Source: CAYRLW01 sp964425215 (GTDB lineage Bacteria; Spirochaetota; Spirochaetia; Treponematales; Breznakiellaceae). From it: a stretch of DNA of 64,000 nucleotides. Shown here piece by piece: positions 33,775 to 42,558 of the stretch. The DNA lies in contig CAYRLW010000012.1 of assembly GCA_964425215.1 (NCBI GenBank), positions 8,198 to 72,197 on the forward strand. The letters are read 5' to 3'. Under the pieces are notes generated by a model. That model was not told where the DNA came from. It searched no databases and saw only the letters and a program-made list of their open reading frames with translations. The first letter of the stretch is position 1; each line of letters begins with the position of its first letter. The position numbers and the translations under genes are program-made.

Positions 33775-34200
33775 ATGACTACGAATGGGGCTGTAAAGGG
33801 CCAGGATATTCAGCGTGGGGACCGAAACGGAAACCGCATCGATGGAAACAAAATCGATAAAAATGATATCGCTGGAAACGATATCGCTGAAAATGACGTA
33901 GGCCGTATTCCTTCGGCTCTGGCGATACAGTGCCTTCCCATGGGAATAGGGGAAAAGGAAAAAATTTACGCCATTGTGGATCGGATTATCCAGGATATCG
34001 ACGCGAGCGGTCTGTCGTACCAAGTCGGCCCCTTTGAGACGGTTATCGAAGGCCCCCTGGACACCCTGTTAAGCCTGGCTGGGCGGCTCCATAAACGATT
34101 GTTAACGGAGGGCGTTACTTCGGCGGCCACTTATATGAAGCTGTGGAGCGGCAAAAATATGGGTACAAGCGAAGAAAAAACCGCCAAGTATCGGAAATAA
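33775..34200 (+). CDS. Thiamine-binding (MTH1187/YkoF-like) protein
   Basis: A 141-residue protein. Residues ~42-130 match the MTH1187/YkoF thiamine-binding fold, with LAIQCLPMG and GPFETVIEGPLDTLLSL. The first ~40 residues are a low-complexity tail of Asn/Asp/Ile repeats (GNRIDGNKIDKND) not expected in the family, probably from expansion of a short repeat. Preceded by AAGAAGGAG, 21 bases after the ykoC-like gene, so it ends the riboswitch-controlled operon. It probably binds HMP or thiamine in the cytosol. Confidence 0.8.
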   Translation: MTTNGAVKGQDIQRGDRNGNRIDGNKIDKNDIAGNDIAENDVGRIPSALAIQCLPMGIGEKEKIYAIVDRIIQDIDASGLSYQVGPFETVIEGPLDTLLSLAGRLHKRLLTEGVTSAATYMKLWSGKNMGTSEEKTAKYRK

Positions 34201-34213
34201 TATAGTAAGCCCC

Positions 34214-34266
34214 ATGTACGTCTAAGGTAGCTTTTTCAAAACTCCCTGGGTTTTAAAAGATCCTCT
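34214..34266. repeat. Partial copy of the three-hairpin repeat (hairpin 1 end)
   Basis: Shows the flank and first hairpin of the family (CTTTTTCAAAACTCCCTGGG with a decayed right arm), in the same orientation as the copies at 50289 and 58035. It lies between the thiamine operon and the next promoter and probably ends transcription. Confidence 0.6.
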
Positions 34267-34271
34267 TTTCC

Positions 34272-34300
34272 TTGCTTTCTCTTTTCGCCTTAATTATACT
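34272..34300 (+). promoter_or_regulatory. Promoter of the ferric-reductase/DOMON operon
   Basis: TTGCTT at 34272-34277, 17 bases, TATACT at 34295-34300, 18 bases before an ATG that has a GGGGGG-type ribosome binding site. Confidence 0.6.
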
Positions 34301-34318
34301 CTTTGCCAGGGGGGCGAA

Positions 34319-34969
34319 ATGAAAAAAGTAATCTTTATTATTTCTTATTTTCTAATTCCCTGGATTCCCTTGTTCTTTTATATAAGCGTTTCTTCATCCC
34401 CTGAACTATCCTACACCCTTTCGATGATCCTGGGTGTTTACGCTTTTGTGATGATCTGCAATCAGTTTATCCTCGCCGCTCGGCCTCCGCTGGCCCTTCG
34501 TGTTTTTGGCCTAAAAGGTCTTTTGTCTTTTCACGGGACCATGCCCGTTTTGATCCTTTTTTTCGCCCTAGCCCATAGGACCCTAAAATTGATGAACGGG
34601 TTTTCTTTGGACACCCTTCAAGCAAAGCTTGGGCTGATCGCATGGCTCCTTCTCGCGGTCCTTGTAGTTTTCGCCGTATTATTTATGGCCCAAACATTTT
34701 GGCTTACATGGGGCATGGTACAGAAACTTCGGGAGTGGGCATACCAAAAAATGGCCCTTACCTATCCCCGTTCCCGTTTATTCCATAACCTGACGGTGGC
34801 GGGGGGGCTTATTATTTTATTCCACGTATGGTTGGCCTCCTCCTCGGATTTCGGGACCAACGGCGTGGGTATATCTCTTTTAACCCTGTGGATGCTTTTT
34901 TCTTTAATTTATTATTTTGTATACCGGCTCAATGGCCGGGGTAAAAAAGGAGGATCGGTACATGCGTAG
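34319..34969 (+). CDS. Ferric-reductase-like transmembrane cytochrome b protein
   Basis: A 216-residue protein with six hydrophobic helices. Paired histidines in LLSFHG and FALAHRT, and in LFHNLT and IILFHVW, fit bis-heme ligation in the ferric reductase/MsrQ/Nox-type membrane domain. No FAD/NAD domain is attached, so it would hand electrons across the membrane to or from a partner. The partner is probably the exported DOMON protein whose gene overlaps its 3' end by eight bases. Confidence 0.75.
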   Translation: MKKVIFIISYFLIPWIPLFFYISVSSSPELSYTLSMILGVYAFVMICNQFILAARPPLALRVFGLKGLLSFHGTMPVLILFFALAHRTLKLMNGFSLDTLQAKLGLIAWLLLAVLVVFAVLFMAQTFWLTWGMVQKLREWAYQKMALTYPRSRLFHNLTVAGGLIILFHVWLASSSDFGTNGVGISLLTLWMLFSLIYYFVYRLNGRGKKGGSVHA

Positions 34970-35498
34970 GATTTTAGGTTTAATTCTAATCGGGGTATTC
35001 GGATGGGCCGCGGCTGTAGGGGCCCAGGTGCTTCAACCGAGCGATCTTGCGCCGGTGGCCGATGGACAGGTAGGGGCTAACGAGTATAGCCAAAGGACTA
35101 CCTACTCGGGGATGAGTCTGAGTATGTCCCTTTCCAGGGATGGAAACACCTTGTACGCGGCCCTAGAGGCTCCGACAAAGGGGTGGGTTTCCATCGGTCT
35201 AGGATCCCTGCGAATGGATGGGGCCTTTATGGTGTTGGGTTACGATGCTTCGGGAAATGCCGTTATTAGCGAGCAAACCGGCAAGGGGCACAGTCATAAA
35301 CCCAATTCGTCCCATATTTTGACCGCTGGGGCGGTAAAGGAAACAGGGGGTTCCACGGTTTTGGAAATTGCCCTGGGGGCGCGGAAGTTCGTTTCTGGGA
35401 ATACGATCAAGCTCCTTATTTCCTACGGAAATAGGGATGATCTTACCACAAGGCACGTGCGGTACGCCCAGGTAGAGGTACCTGTAAAAGAAAATTAG
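34962..35498 (+). CDS. Exported DOMON-domain protein
   Basis: A 178-residue protein. It has a signal peptide (RRILGLILIGVFGWAAAVGA) and a DOMON-type beta-sandwich with GWVSIGLGSLRMDGAFMVLGY, then HILTAG and a late GNTIKLLISYG. DOMON domains bind heme or sugars and pair with cytochrome b561 or ferric-reductase-like membrane proteins. I chose ATG 34962, which has AAAGGAGGATCGG upstream; an in-frame ATG at 34917 has no such site. It overlaps the upstream gene by eight bases, so the two are one unit, probably an extracytoplasmic electron-transfer pair. Confidence 0.75.
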   Translation: MRRILGLILIGVFGWAAAVGAQVLQPSDLAPVADGQVGANEYSQRTTYSGMSLSMSLSRDGNTLYAALEAPTKGWVSIGLGSLRMDGAFMVLGYDASGNAVISEQTGKGHSHKPNSSHILTAGAVKETGGSTVLEIALGARKFVSGNTIKLLISYGNRDDLTTRHVRYAQVEVPVKEN

Positions 35499-35499
35499 G

Positions 35500-35538
35500 G
35501 GTAGCTTTTTCAAGAGTTTCAGATTTGGAAAGAACCCC
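35500..35538. repeat. Decayed partial copy of the three-hairpin repeat
   Basis: GTAGCTTTTTCAA followed by TTTGGAAAGAACC resembles the outer arms of the family with most of the middle lost. It lies between the DOMON and ferritin-like genes. Confidence 0.4.
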
Positions 35539-35557
35539 AAGGACCAAGGAGGTGCGT

Positions 35558-36058
35558 ATGGACAATTCGGGGCTATTGGACGCGTTAAAAAAGGGCTTAA
35601 AGGGCGAATTAGACAGTGTTACCGTCTATACCGAAGCGGCGACCCGAGCGACGGGAGAGGTGTCTGCCTTTTTTAAGGAACGGGCGGAAGAGGAGAAGCG
35701 GCACTATAATTGGCTTTTGACCTATTATAAGGATACCCTCCAGGGGAAGCTACCTAATTACAACATAACCTCGGAGGTGTACGCCATGGACCAAAAAAGT
35801 GACATAATGACACCCCAATTTTTAAAACGTCTGGGGGAAAATCAGCATTTAGTTACGGCTATCTCCACGGCCACCCTGTTGGAGTTCACGGCCATGGGAT
35901 TTTACCGTTCCGCCGCCGATGGGGCGCCGAATGAAAAATTGCGGGAATTTTTCCTTATGTTAAGCCGGTGGGAAGAGGGACATTACAACGAGTTTTTACG
36001 GCTCCAGGATGAAACGACCCAGTACTGGTTCGATGTTCAGCGCTTTGAGCCCTTTTAA
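35558..36058 (+). CDS. Ferritin-like / rubrerythrin-type diiron protein
   Basis: A 166-residue four-helix protein with the diiron pattern in order: GELDSVTVYTEAA, EEEKRHYNWL (ExxH), LEFTAMGFY, and WEEGHYNEFL (ExxH). No rubredoxin-type Cys4 domain is attached. It probably handles peroxide or iron. I chose ATG 35558 with AAGGAGGTGCGT upstream; an earlier in-frame start at 35525 lacks a binding site. It follows the ferric-reductase/DOMON pair, a redox or iron context, and is followed by a full copy of the three-hairpin repeat. Confidence 0.85.
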   Translation: MDNSGLLDALKKGLKGELDSVTVYTEAATRATGEVSAFFKERAEEEKRHYNWLLTYYKDTLQGKLPNYNITSEVYAMDQKSDIMTPQFLKRLGENQHLVTAISTATLLEFTAMGFYRSAADGAPNEKLREFFLMLSRWEEGHYNEFLRLQDETTQYWFDVQRFEPF

Positions 36059-36072
36059 ACGGGTACTTGATT

Positions 36073-36222
36073 GAGGCTTTTTCAAAACCCAGGGAGTTTT
36101 GAAAGAGCTATCTTTGATGTACATGCAGTATTTTTACTATTCTTTATAATATAAAAATTTATATCGAAACTGTAAAAATACTGCAAGGGCCTCTTTCACA
36201 AGTAACAGACTTTTGAAAGAGG
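36073..36222. repeat. Three-hairpin repeat, full copy A
   Basis: 150 bp. Hairpin 1 has GGCTTTTTCAAAAC with GTTTTGAAAGAGC. The core is a long palindrome TGCAGTATTTTTAC with GTAAAAATACTGCA around an AT-rich middle. Hairpin 3 has CCTCTTTCACAAG, loop TAACAGA, CTTTTGAAAGAGG (one mismatch). The outer ends form imperfect inverted repeats. It lies between the convergent ferritin-like and TetR genes. Confidence 0.9.
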
Positions 36223-36255
36223 ATCGATTCACCTATTTTAGACGATCCAACAGTA

Positions 36256-36849
36256 TTAGACGCTTAATTGATCCACCGCCAGGGCGGTGGATTTTTTTAG
36301 TTCTTCCACCGAATCTCGACGGAGAACCACCAAACGAAAAATAGCCGCTTCGATAAGACCGTATAGAAGATCGTCCACGGTACGGATGTTGAGGTTTTTA
36401 AAATCCCCCGAACGAATCCCGTCGATTACGATGGTCGCCATAAGATGCCGAAGCCTGATTGTCCTTTTGCGGACCCGGTAGTCCGGATCCGTCCCGCTTT
36501 TGGAAAGGTGAAGAAGGTAGTTAAGAACCACCGAAAGGAGCTTTCTGTTATCCTGGAGCGTATCGATAATCATATTGAGTATGTGCTTTAGTTTGTATTT
36601 GGACCCCAGGCTCCTATCCTGCTGTACCGCCTTCAGTTCCTCTTCCACCTGGGCCATCAACTGTTTAATACTCCAATTAAATATTTCCCGTTTGTTTTTA
36701 AAATAAATGTACAGGGTGGTTCGAGTGATACCGCATCGATCGGCGATTTTTTGGAAAGTCGCGTCCTCAAAGCCCTCTTCTATAAACACATCCAGGGCTT
36801 TTTCTAGGATTTCCTTTCGGCGTTTATCGTGTTCCACGACGATGGACAT
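36256..36849 (-). CDS. TetR family transcriptional regulator
   Basis: A 197-residue regulator. The N-terminal helix-turn-helix reads ATFQKIADRCGITRTTLYIYFKNKREIF. The C-terminal ligand domain is not recognised. Its start overlaps the 3' end of the methyltransferase gene by 26 bases, so the two are co-transcribed. Target genes are not evident. Confidence 0.88.
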   Translation of the reverse strand: MSIVVEHDKRRKEILEKALDVFIEEGFEDATFQKIADRCGITRTTLYIYFKNKREIFNWSIKQLMAQVEEELKAVQQDRSLGSKYKLKHILNMIIDTLQDNRKLLSVVLNYLLHLSKSGTDPDYRVRKRTIRLRHLMATIVIDGIRSGDFKNLNIRTVDDLLYGLIEAAIFRLVVLRRDSVEELKKSTALAVDQLSV

Positions 36850-38056
36850 CGGCTTTACTCCCTAATCGTTCATAGGTATATAAATAGGAGCGAATAGCCC
36901 CATTGGTAATTTCCCGCATGGAGTCGGCGGCGTACCCAAAATGGGATTCAAAACCCGGGTGATCGGTGATTACTACTAGTTTCCAACCGGAAAAGTGTTC
37001 TGCCAGGCGCCCCATGGCCTGGTAGGTCTTTTCGGCATCCTCCAGGCTTCCCAAGCGCTGACCGTAGGGCGGGTTCGTGATGATAAAGCCCTCCGCTTCG
37101 CTGGGCCGCGCTTCCTCCATCCTTTGAACCCTAAAGCGGGGGAGGGGGACCGAAACACCCCTGGTACCGGTGTATTCTTCCGGCCGATCGGAGCGAATAC
37201 CCCGTATAGGCGGTGTCCCGGTGGCGATTTCGTAAGCCCGGCGGGCGTTAGATTGGGCGATGGAGACCGCCCGTCCGTCCGTATCGCTTCCGTAAATTCG
37301 AATGGTCCGATTAAAGTCTACCTGGGCCTGCAGTTTCTGTCGAACCTCTTGTTCTATACGTGAATCCGCGATGGCTAACCGGGAAAGGGCAAAACTCCGG
37401 CCCAGGCCGGGAGCGGCGTCCCACGCGTACAGAGCCGCTTCAAGGGCTATGGTACCGGAACCGCAAAAGGGATCGTAAAGGGGGAACTTCCGTTTCCATC
37501 CCGAAAGGAGGATGATGGACGCGGCGGTGGTTTCCCGAAGGGGCGCTGCTCCCCCCTCGGTACGGTATCCCCGTTTAAAGAGGGGGTCACCGGAAAGATC
37601 CAGGAGAACCTCAACCTGGTCTTTTTCTACATACAGCCGCACCTCGGCGCTTTGTTCGTCCTCGTTCAGCCGGTCCACCTGCCATGCGGTACAAAGCCTC
37701 CGCGCCAGGGCTTTATGGGCCACCGATTGGATGCTCGTAACGGCGGAAAGCCGGGAACGGGAGGATCGTACCTTTTCCACCACCACCGACGAACCTCGAT
37801 GGAGATAGGATTCCCAAGGGACGGATGTAACCCCTTCAAAAAGCTGGTCAAAGTCCCCGGCGGGAAAGCGGGCCACCTCTAAAAGCAAGCGATCGGCGGT
37901 TCGCAAACCCATCAAGGCGTGGTATAATCCAGTCAAATCGGCTGAAAAACGAACCTTTCCGTGGATAGATTCGTGGACCGTGAGGTTGAGTTTTTTCAGT
38001 TCGTTAGAAAGAGCCCGTTCCGCGCCCAGGGCACACAGGGCGACCGCGTTCATCAT
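36824..38056 (-). CDS. THUMP-type 23S rRNA guanine-N2 methyltransferase (RlmL/YpsC-like)
   Basis: A 410-residue class-I methyltransferase. The N-terminal ~160 residues form a THUMP-like RNA-binding region, followed by FKRGYRTEGG, AAPLRETTAA, the SAM-binding DPFCGSGTIALEA and the catalytic NPPYGQRL, typical of N2-methylguanosine enzymes. It most likely modifies 23S rRNA. No Shine-Dalgarno sequence precedes the ATG. A promoter-like pair lies just upstream (38064-38092), so the message may be leaderless. Confidence 0.88.
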   Translation of the reverse strand: MMNAVALCALGAERALSNELKKLNLTVHESIHGKVRFSADLTGLYHALMGLRTADRLLLEVARFPAGDFDQLFEGVTSVPWESYLHRGSSVVVEKVRSSRSRLSAVTSIQSVAHKALARRLCTAWQVDRLNEDEQSAEVRLYVEKDQVEVLLDLSGDPLFKRGYRTEGGAAPLRETTAASIILLSGWKRKFPLYDPFCGSGTIALEAALYAWDAAPGLGRSFALSRLAIADSRIEQEVRQKLQAQVDFNRTIRIYGSDTDGRAVSIAQSNARRAYEIATGTPPIRGIRSDRPEEYTGTRGVSVPLPRFRVQRMEEARPSEAEGFIITNPPYGQRLGSLEDAEKTYQAMGRLAEHFSGWKLVVITDHPGFESHFGYAADSMREITNGAIRSYLYTYERLGSKADVHRRGTR

Positions 38057-38063
38057 ATCGAGT

Positions 38064-38092
38064 AGCCTAACAGGATATCAGATATTGTTCAA
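38064..38092 (-). promoter_or_regulatory. Possible promoter producing a leaderless methyltransferase mRNA
   Basis: On the minus strand TTGAAC, 17 bases, TAGGCT, then seven bases to the ATG. The -10 box is weak (three of six consensus bases). Confidence 0.35.
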
Positions 38093-38105
38093 TTGTCATA
38101 GATAG

Positions 38106-39413
38106 CTATGTATCAATAGAAATACCCCGTTCTTCGAGCTCCATCAACATATCCAATACTATTGTAGACCAACCATAATTTTGAGGACACGGTTGCCCAT
38201 GTTTTTTACCCCGCATTCCTGTTAAAGGGTTGAAAAATTCGCAAAAACCTTGGTTTTTAACTAGGGAAAGACTTTCCTCCGTAATATGTTGGGCTTCTTT
38301 TTCTTCACCGTATTTTAGAAGTCCCTGGAAAACCAACCAATTTAAGGATAACCAAACATTTCCTCGCCAGTATTCGTCTCCATTAAAGGTTGGATCCATA
38401 GGATTGGTGGAGGCAATTCGATACTTTGTACGATAAGGCTGTTCGATTTTTACTAATTGATTTATAAGAATCTTCGCCTCATTTTTATCAATGCATTGAC
38501 CAAAGAGTAGGATAAATTTTCCTCCATGATCGATCGGGCTTTTTATTTCTTCCCGACCTATTAGATCGTGGAAATATATTGATCCTTCTTTCATTGTTAC
38601 CATTTTTTGCCGAATTGCTTCTCGTATTAAAGCTCCTTGGTGTCGGATCTCCTTTGCTTCGTCTTTATAACCCAGTTCCTCCGCTAGTTCTGCCAAGGCT
38701 GAAAGATCCGCTACCCGTATAGCATTAAAATCAGAAGCCTCAACGTAAAAAGCCCCTGGAGTCTTAGAAAGAATCTCCGCATCGCAATCGTGCTCTCGGA
38801 TCAAGGATACTAAATTTTTCCTTTTTTCCTCCAAAGTCCGTAGATCATTCTCATCACGGCCAGGGCAACCCATTACAGAATCCCAGCGTTGAGATGCGTC
38901 CCAACCGCTTTCCCATGGGTGAATGAGGGCGACTAAATGATCTTTGTCGTCGTCCCGCCGACGGTCGAACCAATCATGATATAAACGGAGTTTTGGATAT
39001 ACCCAGGACAAACGTGATCGATCGGGGGCTTTTCTATACACGGAAAGGAAAGCGGTTGAAATGAGGGGCGGTTGAGTAAGGATGCTGGCATTTTTCTGGT
39101 GAAATAATTCTTGTGAAACCCTATCCCGATTCTCGGCTAAATGGGACATATGGGGTATCATCCCTTTATCGTTTCCAACTGAAATCTGATGAGTCAAGAG
39201 ATTTAAAAGTTCTTCCCACGCCATTTCTGGGTCAAACCATCGGTACGTCATCGCGTGGAAACAGGAATCCCAAAGCCATTGCGGTAGATACGCGCCCCCT
39301 TCATTGGACGGGCACGTGTACCGGTACTTAAGGTTAGAAAGCACCGTGGTTTCGGGGAGATTTTTCCGTAGTGCCTGTGCGCACCTATCTTTCCATTCTG
39401 GGGAGGATGCCAT
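38106..39413 (-). CDS. GH63-type glycoside hydrolase (mannosyl/glucosylglycerate hydrolase-like)
   Basis: A 435-residue cytoplasmic (alpha/alpha)6-barrel enzyme. QWLWDSCFH, HPWESGWDASQRWD, YWRGNVWLSLNWLV and NYGWST match the GH63/GH37-like family that includes mannosylglycerate and glucosylglycerate hydrolases; the Asp in WESGWD is the expected general acid. No signal peptide. It is the last gene of an ABC uptake operon, four bases after the ATPase, so it probably hydrolyses the imported glycoside. The exact substrate is inferred. Confidence 0.75.
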   Translation of the reverse strand: MASSPEWKDRCAQALRKNLPETTVLSNLKYRYTCPSNEGGAYLPQWLWDSCFHAMTYRWFDPEMAWEELLNLLTHQISVGNDKGMIPHMSHLAENRDRVSQELFHQKNASILTQPPLISTAFLSVYRKAPDRSRLSWVYPKLRLYHDWFDRRRDDDKDHLVALIHPWESGWDASQRWDSVMGCPGRDENDLRTLEEKRKNLVSLIREHDCDAEILSKTPGAFYVEASDFNAIRVADLSALAELAEELGYKDEAKEIRHQGALIREAIRQKMVTMKEGSIYFHDLIGREEIKSPIDHGGKFILLFGQCIDKNEAKILINQLVKIEQPYRTKYRIASTNPMDPTFNGDEYWRGNVWLSLNWLVFQGLLKYGEEKEAQHITEESLSLVKNQGFCEFFNPLTGMRGKKHGQPCPQNYGWSTIVLDMLMELEERGISIDT

Positions 39414-39417
39414 TTCG

Positions 39418-40521
39418 TTAAAGGTTCACTCGACGTTTATTTTCTGAATCGTATAGCATTATTTTTTCAGGATCAACCTCCAATGCTACGGTTTCTCCGG
39501 GTTTGATATCCACATCCCCTTCGAGCATAATTTTCCATTCATTGCCCAAGACGGTAGTGACCAAAATGGTATAGGCCCCCTGGGGTTCCACGATATCGAT
39601 CAGAACTTTATTTGTCTCTCCGTTCCGGTGTACGCGTATGCTTTCTGGCCTAATAGCAAGGTATACTTCTTTATCAACATACGGTTTTAATTGAAGAAGG
39701 CTCGTATTAGAACCTAATTTAAAAAACAACGGTCCCTCTTTAGTAGTAGTCTTCGCTACTATATATTCCCCTTGGTTTTCTAAGATAACTCTTTGAATAT
39801 TAGCCGGTGGAGTACCCATAAATTGGGCTGTGAAGAGACTGTCGCAATGGTAATATATTTCCCGGGTCGTTCCAATTTGTTCAACCCGACCTTCGTTCAT
39901 GACTACGATACGATCCGCCAGGGCCATGGCTTCTGATTGATCGTGGGTAACAAAAATCGTTGTGGCTCCAGACTTTCGATGAATTTCTTTTAAAAACGTC
40001 CGTACCGAAACCCTTAGTTTCGCGTCTAAGTTTGATAAGGGCTCATCCATTAAAAACAGCTTCGATTCAACCGCCAAAGCCCGTGCGACGGCTACCCGTT
40101 GTCGTTGCCCCCCGGAAAGCTGAGCCGGATAACGGTCTAAATATTCGGCGATATTACAAACCTCAGCCACTTTTTCAACCTTCATCGTTATTTCAGTTTT
40201 TTTAAATTTGCGAAGTTTTAGCGGATACGCTATGTTTTCGGCTACTGTCATGTGGGGCCAAACTGCGTATGATTGAAAAATCATAGAAATGTCCCGGCTC
40301 CGAGGCGGTAAGGTGGTGATATCGCGGCCATCCAATATGATAGAACCATCGCTAACCTGTTCTAGTCCCGCGAGCATTCGTAAGGTTGTAGTTTTTCCGC
40401 AACCCGACGGTCCGAGGAAAACGATAAACTCGCCTTTTTCAATGTCCAGGTTCATATCCTGTACGGCTTTTACACCGTTCGGATACACCTTTTTTAATTT
40501 GTTGAGTCGAAGGTACGACAC
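39418..40521 (-). CDS. Sugar ABC transporter ATPase (MalK/UgpC/MsmX-like)
   Basis: A 367-residue protein with Walker A GPSGCGKTT, signature LSGGQRQR, Walker B LFLMDEPLSN and a C-terminal OB-like regulatory domain, as in MalK-type ATPases. I chose GTG at 40521, which follows GGGAGGA; an upstream start at 40548 would overlap the permease gene and lacks support. It energises the two permeases upstream in the operon. Confidence 0.9.
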   Translation of the reverse strand: MSYLRLNKLKKVYPNGVKAVQDMNLDIEKGEFIVFLGPSGCGKTTTLRMLAGLEQVSDGSIILDGRDITTLPPRSRDISMIFQSYAVWPHMTVAENIAYPLKLRKFKKTEITMKVEKVAEVCNIAEYLDRYPAQLSGGQRQRVAVARALAVESKLFLMDEPLSNLDAKLRVSVRTFLKEIHRKSGATTIFVTHDQSEAMALADRIVVMNEGRVEQIGTTREIYYHCDSLFTAQFMGTPPANIQRVILENQGEYIVAKTTTKEGPLFFKLGSNTSLLQLKPYVDKEVYLAIRPESIRVHRNGETNKVLIDIVEPQGAYTILVTTVLGNEWKIMLEGDVDIKPGETVALEVDPEKIMLYDSENKRRVNL

Positions 40522-40534
40522 TGGTATCCTCCCT

Positions 40535-41584
40535 TTATATGGTAACACTTCCCCAAAGTTGATTTATGTAGTTCTTTATAATAAAAGTAAATACTAGTGA
40601 AGGAATAAGAAGCACCACCGCTCCTGCGGCGGGAAGGTTTGGTATGGTCGAGGATCCTACGGTTCTGTAGACTAAAAGGGCCAGGGTTGGGTTGTTGTTT
40701 GTCATAATCAGAGCGGTGATAGAATCGTTCCACGCGGCTAAAAATGAGTACAGGGATGAGGCGATAATCGCCGGAAAGGCCAAAGGGAATGTGATAGTTA
40801 GAAGAGTTTTAAGACGGGTAGCGCCGAAAACCATAGCTGCTTCTTCTAATTCTACACTGATTCCCTTAAATATCGAACTGGTAATCCAAGCGGTTAACGC
40901 AATATTAGGTACCGCGTATACTATGGCTAACGATAAAGGGGTATCGTAAAGATTCATTTTCATGATATACACCACAAGGGGGAGCGAAAGAGCTACCGCT
41001 GGAAACATTCGGACCACCAATAGGGTCGTGCTAAAACTATTTCGGCCCTTGAATTTATAACGGGCGATGATGTAGCCTGTTATCCCTCCTAATAATAGGG
41101 ATATTAAAATGGTCCATCCCGCCGCTTGAAGAGAATTGAGCAATGCCCGCATGGTTCCTTCCGCAAGAATGAAAAACACAATGTAATTCCTAAAAAAATC
41201 TTTACGTAGCTGTATCGGTAGGGAACCTGATTTTTGTTTTGATTGGGAAAATAATTTTTGAACATCCCCAGCGGATATCAACACGTTCAGTTGGCTTTTA
41301 CAATATAGGGAAAAATCCGTAGGATCCGCAGTGGTCTTTACCGCCTCAAAATCTTTACCCTTCCGTAAAAGGAGAGTATAATCTTCTTTTTCGCCGTTAT
41401 AGCGAAGTTCGGCGGTATAAGAAAACGAGGGAAATAGTTTGGCGGGGAATTGATACGCTTCGTAGTTTGACGCAAATGAAATAGTTAGAAAATAGAGAAT
41501 TGGTAAGAGAACCATTCCGGCGACGGTGATAAGAATAAGCCAAAAAACAACGTTAGCAAAGGGACGGCCATGAGGTTTTCTCAT
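40535..41584 (-). CDS. Sugar ABC permease (MalG type) with large periplasmic insertion
   Basis: A 349-residue permease, longer than the usual ~275. Between the first and second helices (about residues 45-125) there is an extra hydrophilic segment not typical of MalG. The C-terminal permease core has the EAA loop EEAAMVFGATRLKTL for ATPase docking. Start overlaps the partner permease stop as ATGA (41581-41584). Confidence 0.88.
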   Translation of the reverse strand: MRKPHGRPFANVVFWLILITVAGMVLLPILYFLTISFASNYEAYQFPAKLFPSFSYTAELRYNGEKEDYTLLLRKGKDFEAVKTTADPTDFSLYCKSQLNVLISAGDVQKLFSQSKQKSGSLPIQLRKDFFRNYIVFFILAEGTMRALLNSLQAAGWTILISLLLGGITGYIIARYKFKGRNSFSTTLLVVRMFPAVALSLPLVVYIMKMNLYDTPLSLAIVYAVPNIALTAWITSSIFKGISVELEEAAMVFGATRLKTLLTITFPLAFPAIIASSLYSFLAAWNDSITALIMTNNNPTLALLVYRTVGSSTIPNLPAAGAVVLLIPSLVFTFIIKNYINQLWGSVTI

Positions 41585-42471
41585 TTCTTTTGTCCTTCTT
41601 CCCTGGTATTTTCAGAAAATCGAAGGTAAAGGGAGACGGAGATCAATACGATAACGGCCACGATTACCGAGAGAGTAAACGCGTCCTTTCGGGCGTACTG
41701 GGCGAAGGTGATTACGTCTACATTATACGCGATTCGTTCTACTAAAAAGGGTACCACGTTGTATCCAAATATCATCACCGCGATGAGCCATACTTGGACC
41801 GCCGCGATGACTCGAAGTATCATAGCTGTCACGATGGTGGGCTTTAGTATGGGAAAGACGATATCCCGTAATGTTTGAATTTTATTCGCCCCAAAGACCC
41901 ATCCGGCTTCTTCAAATTCTTTGTTGAAATTTTGCAATCCCGCTAAAAGTATAATCATTACCGTTGGAAGGACCGTCCAGGTATCCACGATGATTAACAA
42001 AAAAACAGCGTTTAAATGACGAACGGACATCCAATCGATGGGATTTGAAGGATTCATTAAACCGACGCTACAGAGAAAGGAATTAATCCATCCAAAACGA
42101 TATAGGCCGGTCTTCCAAAGAATCCCCACTGCGGCGGGGGGGAATGCCATAGGTATAAGGGTAATAAAAAGAACCAGATTCGCAAAACGAAACTTTTTAT
42201 TTAACCATAGGGCTAAAGAAAAGGCTAAGACAAACTGAAGAATAGCCGACCCAACGGTAAAAACAATTGTATTGATAAAGGCGGTTTGAATTTCCTTTTG
42301 TGCGAAAAGACGAAGGAAGTTTTCAAAGGAAAAGATCCCCGTTTTGTCGGTAAAAGATTGGATAATCACATTGATCGTCGGTCTAATCCAAAACGCCGCA
42401 TAGTAAAGAATTATCGGAGCTAAAAACCAAGCTGGATTTCGTGTTACCGTGCCACGTCGTGAATGACCCAT
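41581..42471 (-). CDS. Sugar ABC permease (MalF/UgpA type)
   Basis: A 296-residue inner-membrane protein with six helices and the EAA loop EEAGWVFGANKIQTL. Start ATG 42471 follows GAGG. It pairs with the downstream MalG-type permease. Confidence 0.9.
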   Translation of the reverse strand: MGHSRRGTVTRNPAWFLAPIILYYAAFWIRPTINVIIQSFTDKTGIFSFENFLRLFAQKEIQTAFINTIVFTVGSAILQFVLAFSLALWLNKKFRFANLVLFITLIPMAFPPAAVGILWKTGLYRFGWINSFLCSVGLMNPSNPIDWMSVRHLNAVFLLIIVDTWTVLPTVMIILLAGLQNFNKEFEEAGWVFGANKIQTLRDIVFPILKPTIVTAMILRVIAAVQVWLIAVMIFGYNVVPFLVERIAYNVDVITFAQYARKDAFTLSVIVAVIVLISVSLYLRFSENTREEGQKK

Positions 42472-42558
42472 AATAAACCTCGTATCTTTGTTTAATTATA
42501 AAAGGATGGTCACCGTATTGAACGTGGCCATCCTTTTAACCTTTTTATAACCCCTTTT

